Shown: piece by piece, positions 1-5,202 of the stretch
Numbering within the stretch: the stretch's first letter is position 1
Layout of the letters: every line of letters begins with the position of its first letter
NCBI GenBank assembly: GCA_020847015.1
Contig: JADLCW010000003.1
Span: 1 to 6,930 of the forward strand
Origin: Thermomicrobiales bacterium
Lineage (GTDB): Bacteria > Chloroflexota > Chloroflexia > Thermomicrobiales > UBA6265
Length of the DNA: 6,930 bases
Direction of reading: 5' to 3'
The notes under the pieces: model-generated
What the model saw: only the letters and a program-made list of their open reading frames with translations
What the model was told of the DNA's origin: nothing
Database searches by the model: none
Translations under genes and position numbers: made by a program

Positions 1-62
1 GAGGTGGCGGTCATCGCCTCCATCAAGTCACGCCGCTGATCGTCGGTCAGCGGAAAGAGCAT
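1..62 (-). CDS. 5' end of an unidentified gene, cut by the window edge
   Basis: An ATG at 62-60 on the minus strand opens a frame that runs off the left edge, giving 20 complete codons (start MLFPLTDDQRRDL, then MEAMTAT). The start is well supported: a perfect AAGGAGG lies at 76-70, seven bases upstream, and a sigma-70-like promoter lies just beyond it. The visible residues are hydrophilic after the first four, with no signal peptide, so a cytoplasmic protein is likely. Twenty residues are too few to name a family, and I do not assign a function. It is divergent from the degraded methyltransferase at 142. Confidence 0.7.
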   Translation of the reverse strand, partial: MLFPLTDDQRRDLMEAMTAT

Positions 63-88
63 CGGCGGGCCTCCTTCGCGAGACGCGC

Positions 89-117
89 ACCCTATCCTCT
101 CCAGAAACTCACGTCAA
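89..117 (-). promoter_or_regulatory. Candidate sigma-70 promoter for the gene starting at 62
   Basis: On the minus strand TTGACG (117-112) and TAGGGT (94-89) are separated by exactly 17 bases. The -35 matches five of six consensus bases; the -10 keeps the TAnnnT skeleton usual in GC-rich bacteria. Transcription would begin near 82, leaving a short leader with AAGGAGG at 76-70 before the ATG at 62. This is pattern matching only. Confidence 0.5.
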
Positions 118-141
118 CCTACTTAGTGAGAGGGCATCGTG

Positions 142-964
142 ATGGAATCGAGCGAGCGGCAGGATGCAACCGGCCGCGTGGCCGCAACGCGCGCCATCTG
201 GGACGCCAGGGCGGTGTTCCGGGACGTGCGGATGATGGAGGGCAACGCGCTTCCGTCGCGGTCCGATCGGACCGACCGGTGAGCGATTGCTGGCAGCGCG
301 ACCGGGCGGGCGCATCCGCGCTATCGCGCGCGGCAACAGCGTGTTCGGCCGCCGGCTGGCCGGACTCGGAGCGCGGGTCGTCGCGGTTGACGTCGGCGCC
401 CGCTTTCTGGCGTTGGCGAGGGCACGTTCCAGCGCATATGCCGACCGCATCGACTACTGGCCAATCGACGCCCCTGACCAAGCGCAACTGCTGACGCCTG
501 AGGGAGACTCCGTTCGATGCGGCGGCGTGCAACATAGCGTTGATGAACGTGCCGATCGTCGATCGGCTGCTGCACGCGCTCGCCCGGTTGCTGACCCCGG
601 GCGGCGGCTTCGTGTTCTCGGTCCCGCACCCCGCGTTTAGCGGCGACAGCGCCGCGAGGAGGCGGACCACAGCGGCGAATTGATCCAGACGTCCTCCCTG
701 TGGGTGAGGAATTATCTGCGCCTGCCGCTGGGCAAACGCGCTGGGACGCCTGGTGAACCAGTGCCGCATTGGTGTTTCCACCAGCCCCGCGCCGGGACGG
801 CCGGGACGTGCATCAGGACCAGCTTCGTGCTGGACGGAATGGAGGAAGCGGTATTCGCGCCGGGACGCGTCGTCCTCGGCATCTCGTGGTTCAACTATCC
901 GGACATCCCGCCGGCGCTGGTCGCCCGCGTCCGCCCGCCGCCGGGCGGCGCCGCTAATCCGTGA
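142..964 (+). pseudogene. Degraded class I SAM-dependent methyltransferase (three frameshifts)
   Basis: Pieces of one methyltransferase lie in order in three frames. Segment 1 (142-about 246) gives the N-terminus, with IWDARAVFRDVRMMEGN. One extra base near 247-250 moves the reading to segment 2 (about 251-511), with GERLLAARPGGRI, FGRRLAGLGARVVAVD and ARARSSAYADRIDY. One extra base near 512 moves it to segment 3 (513-about 647), with FDAAACNIALMNVPIVDRLL and LLTPGGGFVFSVPHPAF. A third shift near 647-657 restores the frame of the C-terminus (VPHWCFHQP, SFVLDGMEEAVF, WFNYPDIPPALVARVRPPP), ending at TGA 962-964. The order is that of the Rossmann-fold family: motif I, the acidic end of strand 2 (VVAVD), then motifs IV-VI. 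Motif I, normally like LDIACGNG, reads RAIARGNS, so substitutions as well as frameshifts have damaged it. The start is ATG 142, with GAGAGGG at 128-134 seven bases upstream; GTG 139 is in frame. Methyl acceptor unknown. Sequencing error could explain single shifts, but hardly three plus the motif I loss. Confidence 0.8.
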
Positions 965-1054
965 ATCGGTCTGACCCGGCTGCTGGATTCCAACCGGGAT
1001 CGGACGCATGACTGCGGCTGCCGGCAGTGACCGCGCTCGCCGATTGGCGCCCAT

Positions 1055-2077
1055 TCAGCGCTGTAGCGCGCCGCTCTCGGTGGATTCCACCACCGCCTCG
1101 ATTTCGGCCCGAGTGGCCGCCAGAAAATCGCCTGGTATGGTGTGCTTGAGCGCCTGCGCCGCCGCGCCGAGCGCAACCGCTCGTTCCAGATTCGTCGGAT
1201 CCTCCACGTATCCCACCAGAAATCCGCCGGCGAAGGCGTCGCCGCCACCGAGCCGATCGACCACCTCGATCTCCCGCCAGGGACCTTCCAGCATCTCGCC
1301 GGTCGATCCCATCGCCAAGCTGCCGAGACGCATGCTGCGGCTTGACTTGCCCTTCTTGCGCGATAAGACGATCGCCGCCAGGCTAAACCGCTCCCTGGCC
1401 GCGGTCATCACCTCCGCGTACTCGCCCTCGATGTCGAAAAACGTTCGCAGACCGGAGCGGGAAGCGAACAGGATGTCAACATTCGGCACGATTTCGGCGA
1501 AGCAAGCGCGAGCCGCCTCCTCGCTCCAGAGTTTGGAGCGGAAGTTGAGATCGAAGGCGACCGGCACGCCGAGCGTGTTGGCGGCCGCGATCGCCTCCAG
1601 GGTGACCGCGCGGGGGCCGTCGCCCACCGCCGGGGTGATGCCGGAGATATGGAGGGCGCCGGCGCCGGAAAGCAGCGCCGGCCAATCGAAATCGCCCGGG
1701 GTCATGCGGGCGAAGGCGGAGCCGGCGCGATCGTAGTAGACGGCCGACGGCCGGGGGTCGGCTCCTTCTTCCAGAAAATAGAGCCCCATGCGACCCTCAT
1801 CCGGATCGACCCAGCGGATGGCCGAGCAGTCCACGCCGTGAGCGCGCGCCTGCCGCGCCAGATTGCGCCCAAGCGGATTGTCGGGCAGGGCGGACACCCA
1901 GCGTGCCGCTACGCCGAGCGCGGCGATGGTCACCGCGCTGTTTAACTCAGCCCCGCCCGGCGAGATGTCGAGCGAGCGCGTGCGCTCCAATCGCTCAAGC
2001 GCCGGGGGCGTGAGCCGCAGCATCGCCTCCCCGAACGACACGATCCGCCGCACGTCCGTTGGCCTTCCGGTGACCAT
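1055..2077 (-). CDS. kdgK: PfkB-family sugar kinase, probably 2-keto-3-deoxygluconate kinase
   Basis: A 340-residue ribokinase/PfkB-family enzyme, the usual length. These cytoplasmic kinases transfer the ATP gamma-phosphate to a sugar; the likely substrate is 2-keto-3-deoxygluconate, giving KDPG for an Entner-Doudoroff-type route. The N-terminal strand (IVSFGEAMLRL, about 12-22) is followed by the substrate-side glycine motif SPGGAELNSA (39-48). The C-terminal PfkB signature DRLGGGDAF is at 274-282, with the catalytic base Asp280 and the anion-hole glycines. ALKHTIPGDF soon after is typical of KDG kinases. The start at 2077 is backed by GGAGG at 2088-2084, six bases upstream; the stop is TGA at 1057-1055. 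The gene is divergent from an ABC sugar-importer ATPase, which fits sugar catabolism. The family is certain. The exact substrate is inferred; fructokinase or another ketose kinase remains possible. Confidence 0.87.
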   Translation of the reverse strand: MVTGRPTDVRRIVSFGEAMLRLTPPALERLERTRSLDISPGGAELNSAVTIAALGVAARWVSALPDNPLGRNLARQARAHGVDCSAIRWVDPDEGRMGLYFLEEGADPRPSAVYYDRAGSAFARMTPGDFDWPALLSGAGALHISGITPAVGDGPRAVTLEAIAAANTLGVPVAFDLNFRSKLWSEEAARACFAEIVPNVDILFASRSGLRTFFDIEGEYAEVMTAARERFSLAAIVLSRKKGKSSRSMRLGSLAMGSTGEMLEGPWREIEVVDRLGGGDAFAGGFLVGYVEDPTNLERAVALGAAAQALKHTIPGDFLAATRAEIEAVVESTESGALQR

Positions 2078-2260
2078 GGATTCCCTCCGCGCCGGGCATT
2101 TCGGCGCTCTGTGCGCCCGCGCCCCTTGACAAGCCGCACGGAATTATCGACAAAAGGCAGCACGAGTCGTAAGGCGCCGCGATTCGGCGCGAGCGAATGG
2201 CGTCTCCGGGTTGCCCGAATGGCGGCGACTCTGTAGTGCACTGTTGGAGGAACCGCGGCG
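2078..2260. promoter_or_regulatory. Divergent control region between sugar kinase and ABC ATPase
   Basis: This 183-base gap must hold the promoters of both flanking genes. On the plus strand a perfect TTGACA is at 2126-2131, but no good -10 sits 16-18 bases downstream. On the minus strand GATAAT (2148-2143) is a good -10 for the kinase; the best -35 is a weak TTACGA 18 bases upstream. TTGACAA (2126-2132) and TCGACAA (2147-2153) form an imperfect direct repeat with a 21-base period, about two helix turns, overlapping the minus -10: a plausible operator. A 6-bp hairpin (GCGCCG/CGGCGC, 2174-2190, 5-base loop) and an 8-base palindrome AGTGCACT (2235-2242) lie closer to the ATPase. GGAGG at 2246-2250 is the ATPase ribosome binding site. 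Confidence 0.4.
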
Positions 2261-3367
2261 ATGGCGCGCGTCATTTTCGAAGATGTGACGAAACTCTATG
2301 GGGGCAACGCGGCTCCCGCGGTCAAGGATCTCAGTATGGAGGTGTTCGATCGCGAGTTCCTCGTGTTGGTCGGCCCATCCGGTTGCGGCAAATCGACCGC
2401 AATGCGCATGGTGGCAGGATTGGAGGAGATCTCTGGCGGCCGGATCATCATCGGCGACCGGGTGGTCAACGATTTGCCGCCGAAGGATCGCGACGTGGCG
2501 ATGGTGTTCCAGAGCTACGCGCTCTATCCGCACATGACCGTCTACGACAACCTGGCCTACCCGCTGAAGCTGCGCAAGGTGCCCAAGGTGGAGCGCGACC
2601 AGCGCGTGCGCGAGGCGGCGCGCATCCTTGACATCGACCAGTTTCTGGATCGCAAGCCGAAGGCGCTCTCCGGCGGGCAGCGCCAGCGCGTGGCGCTGGG
2701 TCGAGCTATCGTCCGCAACGCCGATCTGTTCCTGATGGACGAGCCGCTGTCCAACCTCGACGCCAAGCTGCGCGTGCAGACGCGCGCCGAGTTGATCAAG
2801 CTGCACGAGCGAGTCAGCACCACGACCATCTACGTCACCCACGACCAGGTCGAGGCGATGACGATGGGGGATCGCATCGCCGTGATGAGTCTCGGGGTGC
2901 TACAGCAATTGGACACTCCGCAGAATCTCTACGATGTGCCGGCCAACAAGTTCGTCGCCGGATTCATCGGCTCGCCATCGATGAACTTCGTCGATGTCAC
3001 GCTCAAGGCCGAAGGCGGGCGCCTCTACGCCGTTACGCCGGGTTTCCGGCTGGTGGTGCCGGATAGCGGCGCCAAGGCGCTGCAACCCTATATGAGTCAG
3101 CCGGTGACGATGGGCATCCGCCCCGAGCACCTGCAGGAGCGCTCGCGAGTGCCAGGGGCCACTTCGGCCGATAGCATTCCGGTGACCGTGGACGTGGTCG
3201 AGTTGCTGGGCAATGAGATCTTCGTCTACCTGGAAAACCAGAGCACGACGTTCACCTCGCGCATGCCGCCGGATGTCCATCTGACCCGCGGCCAGAAAAT
3301 CGAAGTCTCGGTGGAGCCGGACAAGCTGCACTTCTTCGATCCCAAAACCGAGGCGCGCATTATCTAG
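2261..3367 (+). CDS. ugpC: ABC importer ATP-binding protein, UgpC/MsmX/MalK type
   Basis: A 368-residue ATPase subunit of a carbohydrate ABC importer, of typical family length. It would sit as a dimer on the cytoplasmic face of the membrane and drive uptake of a sugar, oligosaccharide or sn-glycerol-3-phosphate. All motifs are intact: Walker A GPSGCGKST (38-46), Q-loop Gln84 in VFQSYALYPHMTV, signature LSGGQ (136-140), Walker B LFLMDE (156-161), D-loop SNLD (164-167) and H-loop His194 in THDQVEAMT. The C-terminal part is the regulatory TOBE/OB domain of this subfamily, with GIRPEHL at about 285-291. The start at 2261 has GGAGG ten bases upstream; the stop is TAG 3365-3367. No permease or binding-protein gene follows, so it may serve importers encoded elsewhere, as MsmX does in Bacillus. 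Substrate cannot be read from the ATPase; the divergent sugar kinase suggests a sugar or uronate. The symbol names the subfamily rather than a proven substrate. Confidence 0.93.
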   Translation: MARVIFEDVTKLYGGNAAPAVKDLSMEVFDREFLVLVGPSGCGKSTAMRMVAGLEEISGGRIIIGDRVVNDLPPKDRDVAMVFQSYALYPHMTVYDNLAYPLKLRKVPKVERDQRVREAARILDIDQFLDRKPKALSGGQRQRVALGRAIVRNADLFLMDEPLSNLDAKLRVQTRAELIKLHERVSTTTIYVTHDQVEAMTMGDRIAVMSLGVLQQLDTPQNLYDVPANKFVAGFIGSPSMNFVDVTLKAEGGRLYAVTPGFRLVVPDSGAKALQPYMSQPVTMGIRPEHLQERSRVPGATSADSIPVTVDVVELLGNEIFVYLENQSTTFTSRMPPDVHLTRGQKIEVSVEPDKLHFFDPKTEARII

Positions 3368-3395
3368 CCAAGCGTCGACAATTCAGGCATCGGAT

Positions 3396-3425
3396 CGGGG
3401 GCCGCGGCAATCGCCGCAGCCCCCG
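3396..3425 (+). terminator. GC-rich hairpin after the ABC ATPase gene
   Basis: The left arm CGGGGGC, an unpaired C, and GCGGC pair with GCCGC, an unpaired A, and GCCCCCG across an AATC loop. This gives 12 base pairs with one mismatch, starting 28 bases after the ATPase stop. No T-run follows, so it is a terminator-like hairpin and not a canonical intrinsic terminator. Confidence 0.5.
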
Positions 3426-3508
3426 GTTGGCTACGCGTCAGGTTCCGAATGGAAAGCGTCGACTGTGGTTCCTTCACACCGCGGACGCCTTGGCCGGCGG
3501 GACGGGAT

Positions 3509-3524
3509 CGCACCCCAAGGTGCG
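3509..3524. repeat. Small perfect stem-loop in the convergent intergenic region
   Basis: CGCACC and GGTGCG form a perfect 6-bp stem around a CCAA loop. It lies between the two larger hairpins at 3396-3425 and 3539-3568 and may help terminate transcription from either side. With a stem this short in GC-rich DNA, chance occurrence is possible. Confidence 0.3.
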
Positions 3525-3538
3525 CGGCCCTGGTTCGT

Positions 3539-3568
3539 CCGGAGGCCGCCCGATCGGGCGCCCTCCGG
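3539..3568 (-). terminator. 30-base near-perfect palindrome after the cysteine-rich protein gene
   Basis: The two 15-base halves meet at a central GATC and pair throughout except for one C-C mismatch. The outer arms are CCGGAGG and CCTCCGG. The palindrome begins seven bases past the minus-strand stop codon at 3578-3576, the usual place for a terminator. No T-run follows on the minus strand. A factor-assisted or bidirectional terminator is the simplest reading. A dimeric protein site cannot be excluded because the symmetry runs through the centre with almost no loop. Confidence 0.5.
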
Positions 3569-3575
3569 CGCTGGG

Positions 3576-4331
3576 TCAGGCGTAGGCGATGTCGCCGGTG
3601 AGGGTGAACGTATCCAGGCTGCCCTCTCCGGTAACCGGATCGCTCGACCCAGTTCCGGCAAGACTGCCGGAGCCGGTGGCGCCGGCAAACCTCCCCGTGC
3701 CGCCGACGATCGTGAACGTGCCGCCGCCTTGCCGGGAAACTCGCCGGAAGCAGCCGCCGTTGCGGCAGTTGGCGTCGGAAGGGCAGGCGTGGCCGCAGAT
3801 GCCGCAGTTGTTGGCGTCGCGGTTGACATTCGTGCATGCGCCGCCGCAGATGACATTGGGTGCTTCGCAGGCTTGTCCGGAGCCGCCTTGAGATGCGCAG
3901 ACCCCGCCAGCGTAGCGACCGGAGCAGCATTGGCTGCTGTCGCCGCACGATTTTCCGTCCGGCGCGCAGGCGCGCTTACGCTTGCCGTTGTTTGTCTGGA
4001 TCGAGGACGTGCTGCAGCACCTGCTGCAGGATTTGCCGCGTTTCTTCCCGCGGCGGCGTGTGGCGCCGCACGTGCGTCCGTTGGGGACACAGCGCTCGAC
4101 CTCGACCTTGCCGGGCTTGCCGTCGCCTTTGCGCTTGTCGCACGCCTCGCCGATCACCCGACCAAACGCAGCCGCGACGGCGCCCGCAATCGCGCCAGCT
4201 ACGAGCGTGCGCCGCGTCTGCCCCGGCGCCAGCACGCGCGTCCACGCATCGAACCATGCCTCCTGTCCCAGCCCCGGGACCAATCTGGCGGGCTTCGCTG
4301 CCCGTCGATCCATTAACATCAATGGTTTCAT
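3576..4331 (-). CDS. Exported cysteine-rich protein with Tat-like N-terminus and glycine-rich C-terminal module
   Basis: A 251-residue protein of unknown function. Residues 27-60 (FDAWTRVLAPGQTRR, then hydrophobic LVAGAIAGAVAAAFG) resemble the twin-arginine-type leaders common in Thermomicrobia, so export is likely. Residues 61-120 are very basic. Nineteen cysteines lie between 64 and 194, in blocks such as CVPNGRTC, CAPDGKSC...CCSG and CGGAC...NNCGICGHACPS, the spacing seen in secreted disulfide-rich repeat proteins. Residues 204-251 are cysteine-free and glycine-rich, with GTFTIVGGTGRFAGATGSG. That phrase resembles bacterial allene-oxide-cyclase-barrel-like or dirigent-like proteins, but only about 48 residues are present, so the domain would be partial. 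The start is uncertain: ATGs at 4331, 4319 and 4313 are in frame and none has a Shine-Dalgarno sequence; the N-terminal phrase MDRR favours 4313. It stands alone, with a palindrome after its stop and an AT-rich region upstream. Confidence 0.75.
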   Translation of the reverse strand: MKPLMLMDRRAAKPARLVPGLGQEAWFDAWTRVLAPGQTRRTLVAGAIAGAVAAAFGRVIGEACDKRKGDGKPGKVEVERCVPNGRTCGATRRRGKKRGKSCSRCCSTSSIQTNNGKRKRACAPDGKSCGDSSQCCSGRYAGGVCASQGGSGQACEAPNVICGGACTNVNRDANNCGICGHACPSDANCRNGGCFRRVSRQGGGTFTIVGGTGRFAGATGSGSLAGTGSSDPVTGEGSLDTFTLTGDIAYA

Positions 4332-4440
4332 GGAAACATGAATAAATAGACATTCATGAGGAAATGAAATTCATGAGTTTGTGAAATATTGAAAACGGCC
4401 CGTTGTGCAATGGTGATATGAAATATCAATGAAATGCGAA
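4325..4440. promoter_or_regulatory. AT-rich upstream region with repeated TGAAAT and small dyads
   Basis: This stretch is sharply AT-rich against GC-rich flanks and lies upstream of, and overlapping, the start of the cysteine-rich protein gene. TGAAAT occurs four times on the plus strand (4365, 4382, 4419, 4430). ATTCATGAG is directly repeated (4352-4360 and 4369-4377). Dyads are GTTTC-ATG-GAAAC (4325-4337), CATGAAT/ATTCATG (4337-4358, 8-base loop) and TGATAT-GAA-ATATCA (4414-4428). Several weak minus-strand promoters can be drawn, for example TTGCAC and TATTTC 16 bases apart, and none stands out. It is probably a promoter with a regulator-binding cluster; horizontally acquired DNA is an alternative. 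Confidence 0.45.
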
Positions 4441-4474
4441 TCAGCATTCGCCATAACGTCGCCGGACAGGTCGT

Positions 4475-4495
4475 CGCCCACGCAGATCGTGGGCG
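4475..4495 (-). terminator. Perfect 8-bp stem-loop downstream of the DUF333-like gene
   Basis: CGCCCACG and CGTGGGCG form a perfect 8-bp stem with a CAGAT loop. It lies 62 bases after the minus-strand stop at 4560-4558 and before the upstream region of the next minus-strand gene, where a terminator for the dipeptidase/DUF333-like unit would be expected. No T-run follows on either strand, so the role is inferred from position. Confidence 0.35.
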
Positions 4496-4557
4496 TTGCC
4501 GCGGTCTCCGATCGCCGTTTTAACTGGCGGGGCTGATTTGACTCTGGTCGGCATCCT

Positions 4558-5151
4558 TTACGATTCAGGAGTCGCCGCGCCGGTGCGATAGCGCAGCAGT
4601 GGAGTGAGATCCGCGCCACGGATGGCGCCCATGGCGTGGTAGGCCAGCCCCCAAGAGTCGATGAGGGAGCGATCGGGGAACACGCACATGGTGACGACCC
4701 GCTCCGGCCCGCGCAGCGATTCCGCGATCCAGTCGCCCTCGGCTCCGCCGAGACTGGCGCAGTAGACCGAGGCGGGATTGGCGAGGCCTGGCGACGACGG
4801 CGGCAGGGCCTCGGGCAGCGGGGCGCGCGCCAAATAGGCGAGCGCCGCCCGAGTCGGGCCGACGGCAGCGAGCGTCTCCAATCCGATAGCGATGCGCGAA
4901 TCGGCTGGTTCGGCTCCGGCGCCGCCGGTGAACTCGCAAAAGCGAATCGCGCCGTCCAGCAGCATCGGGTGGGCGCTGGCCGCATTGAGGACCGGCGTAC
5001 GCTCCACCACCGCGCCGCCCGCCGAGCGACAGTAGGTCTCCGCGTCGCTCTGGGCCGAGACTGTCCGATCGCTCAAGACGCCAGCGATCATCACCACCAC
5101 GAACGCGGCCATCGCCAGAAACCCGGCCGCGACCAATACCTTGTACGGCAT
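4558..5151 (-). CDS. Exported protein with two tandem DUF333-like units
   Basis: A 197-residue protein of unknown function. Residues 4-26 form one hydrophobic segment (VLVAAGFLAMAAFVVVMIAG), then SAQ at 32-34: a signal peptide or single membrane anchor, placing the rest outside the cytoplasm. Residues 124-170 match the DUF333 pattern: NPASVYC, then LGG, then a second Cys (156) in MCVFPD, then an SWGLAY stretch. Residues 36-77 look like a second, more divergent copy: ETYC, AGG, then Cys72 in RFCEF. The only four cysteines are 41, 72, 131 and 156, two per unit, consistent with one disulfide each. After each unit comes a similar helix-like tail. The start at 5151 has a purine-rich GGGGGAAGGG just upstream; the stop is TAA at 4560-4558. 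It begins 51 bases after the dipeptidase stop on the same strand, so cotranscription is likely. DUF333 proteins have no settled function. Confidence 0.75.
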   Translation of the reverse strand: MPYKVLVAAGFLAMAAFVVVMIAGVLSDRTVSAQSDAETYCRSAGGAVVERTPVLNAASAHPMLLDGAIRFCEFTGGAGAEPADSRIAIGLETLAAVGPTRAALAYLARAPLPEALPPSSPGLANPASVYCASLGGAEGDWIAESLRGPERVVTMCVFPDRSLIDSWGLAYHAMGAIRGADLTPLLRYRTGAATPES

Positions 5152-5202
5152 CGCCCTTCCCCCGTGACGCCGCTCCCGACACGTCCACCGCGGTCGCCCG
5201 GA

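Noticed and set aside
109..131. CTCAC/GTGAG inverted repeat upstream of the methyltransferase pseudogene
   Set aside because: Only five paired bases with a 13-base loop; not distinguishable from chance.
119..1054. A 311-codon minus-strand frame over the degraded methyltransferase
   Set aside because: No motif or plausible start context; the plus strand reads as a methyltransferase once frameshifts are allowed.
965..1054. Short inverted repeats (ACTGC/GCAGT at 1011-1028, CCCGG/CCGGG near 975-998) between the pseudogene and the sugar kinase stop
   Set aside because: Five-base arms in GC-rich DNA are expected by chance and no T-run is present, so I do not call a terminator.
2144..2842. A 232-codon minus-strand frame across the ABC ATPase
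   Set aside because: It is antisense to an ATPase with every catalytic motif intact, and its His/Leu/Ala-rich composition is the usual complement artefact.
3465..4316. A 283-codon plus-strand frame opposite the cysteine-rich protein
   Set aside because: Its Ala/Arg-rich composition is that of an antisense shadow; the minus strand has coherent cysteine spacing and an export-type N-terminus.
4325..4440. Repeated TGAAAT units considered as a CRISPR array or replication-origin iterons
   Set aside because: The units are too short and irregularly spaced for CRISPR, and no replication or Cas gene is nearby.
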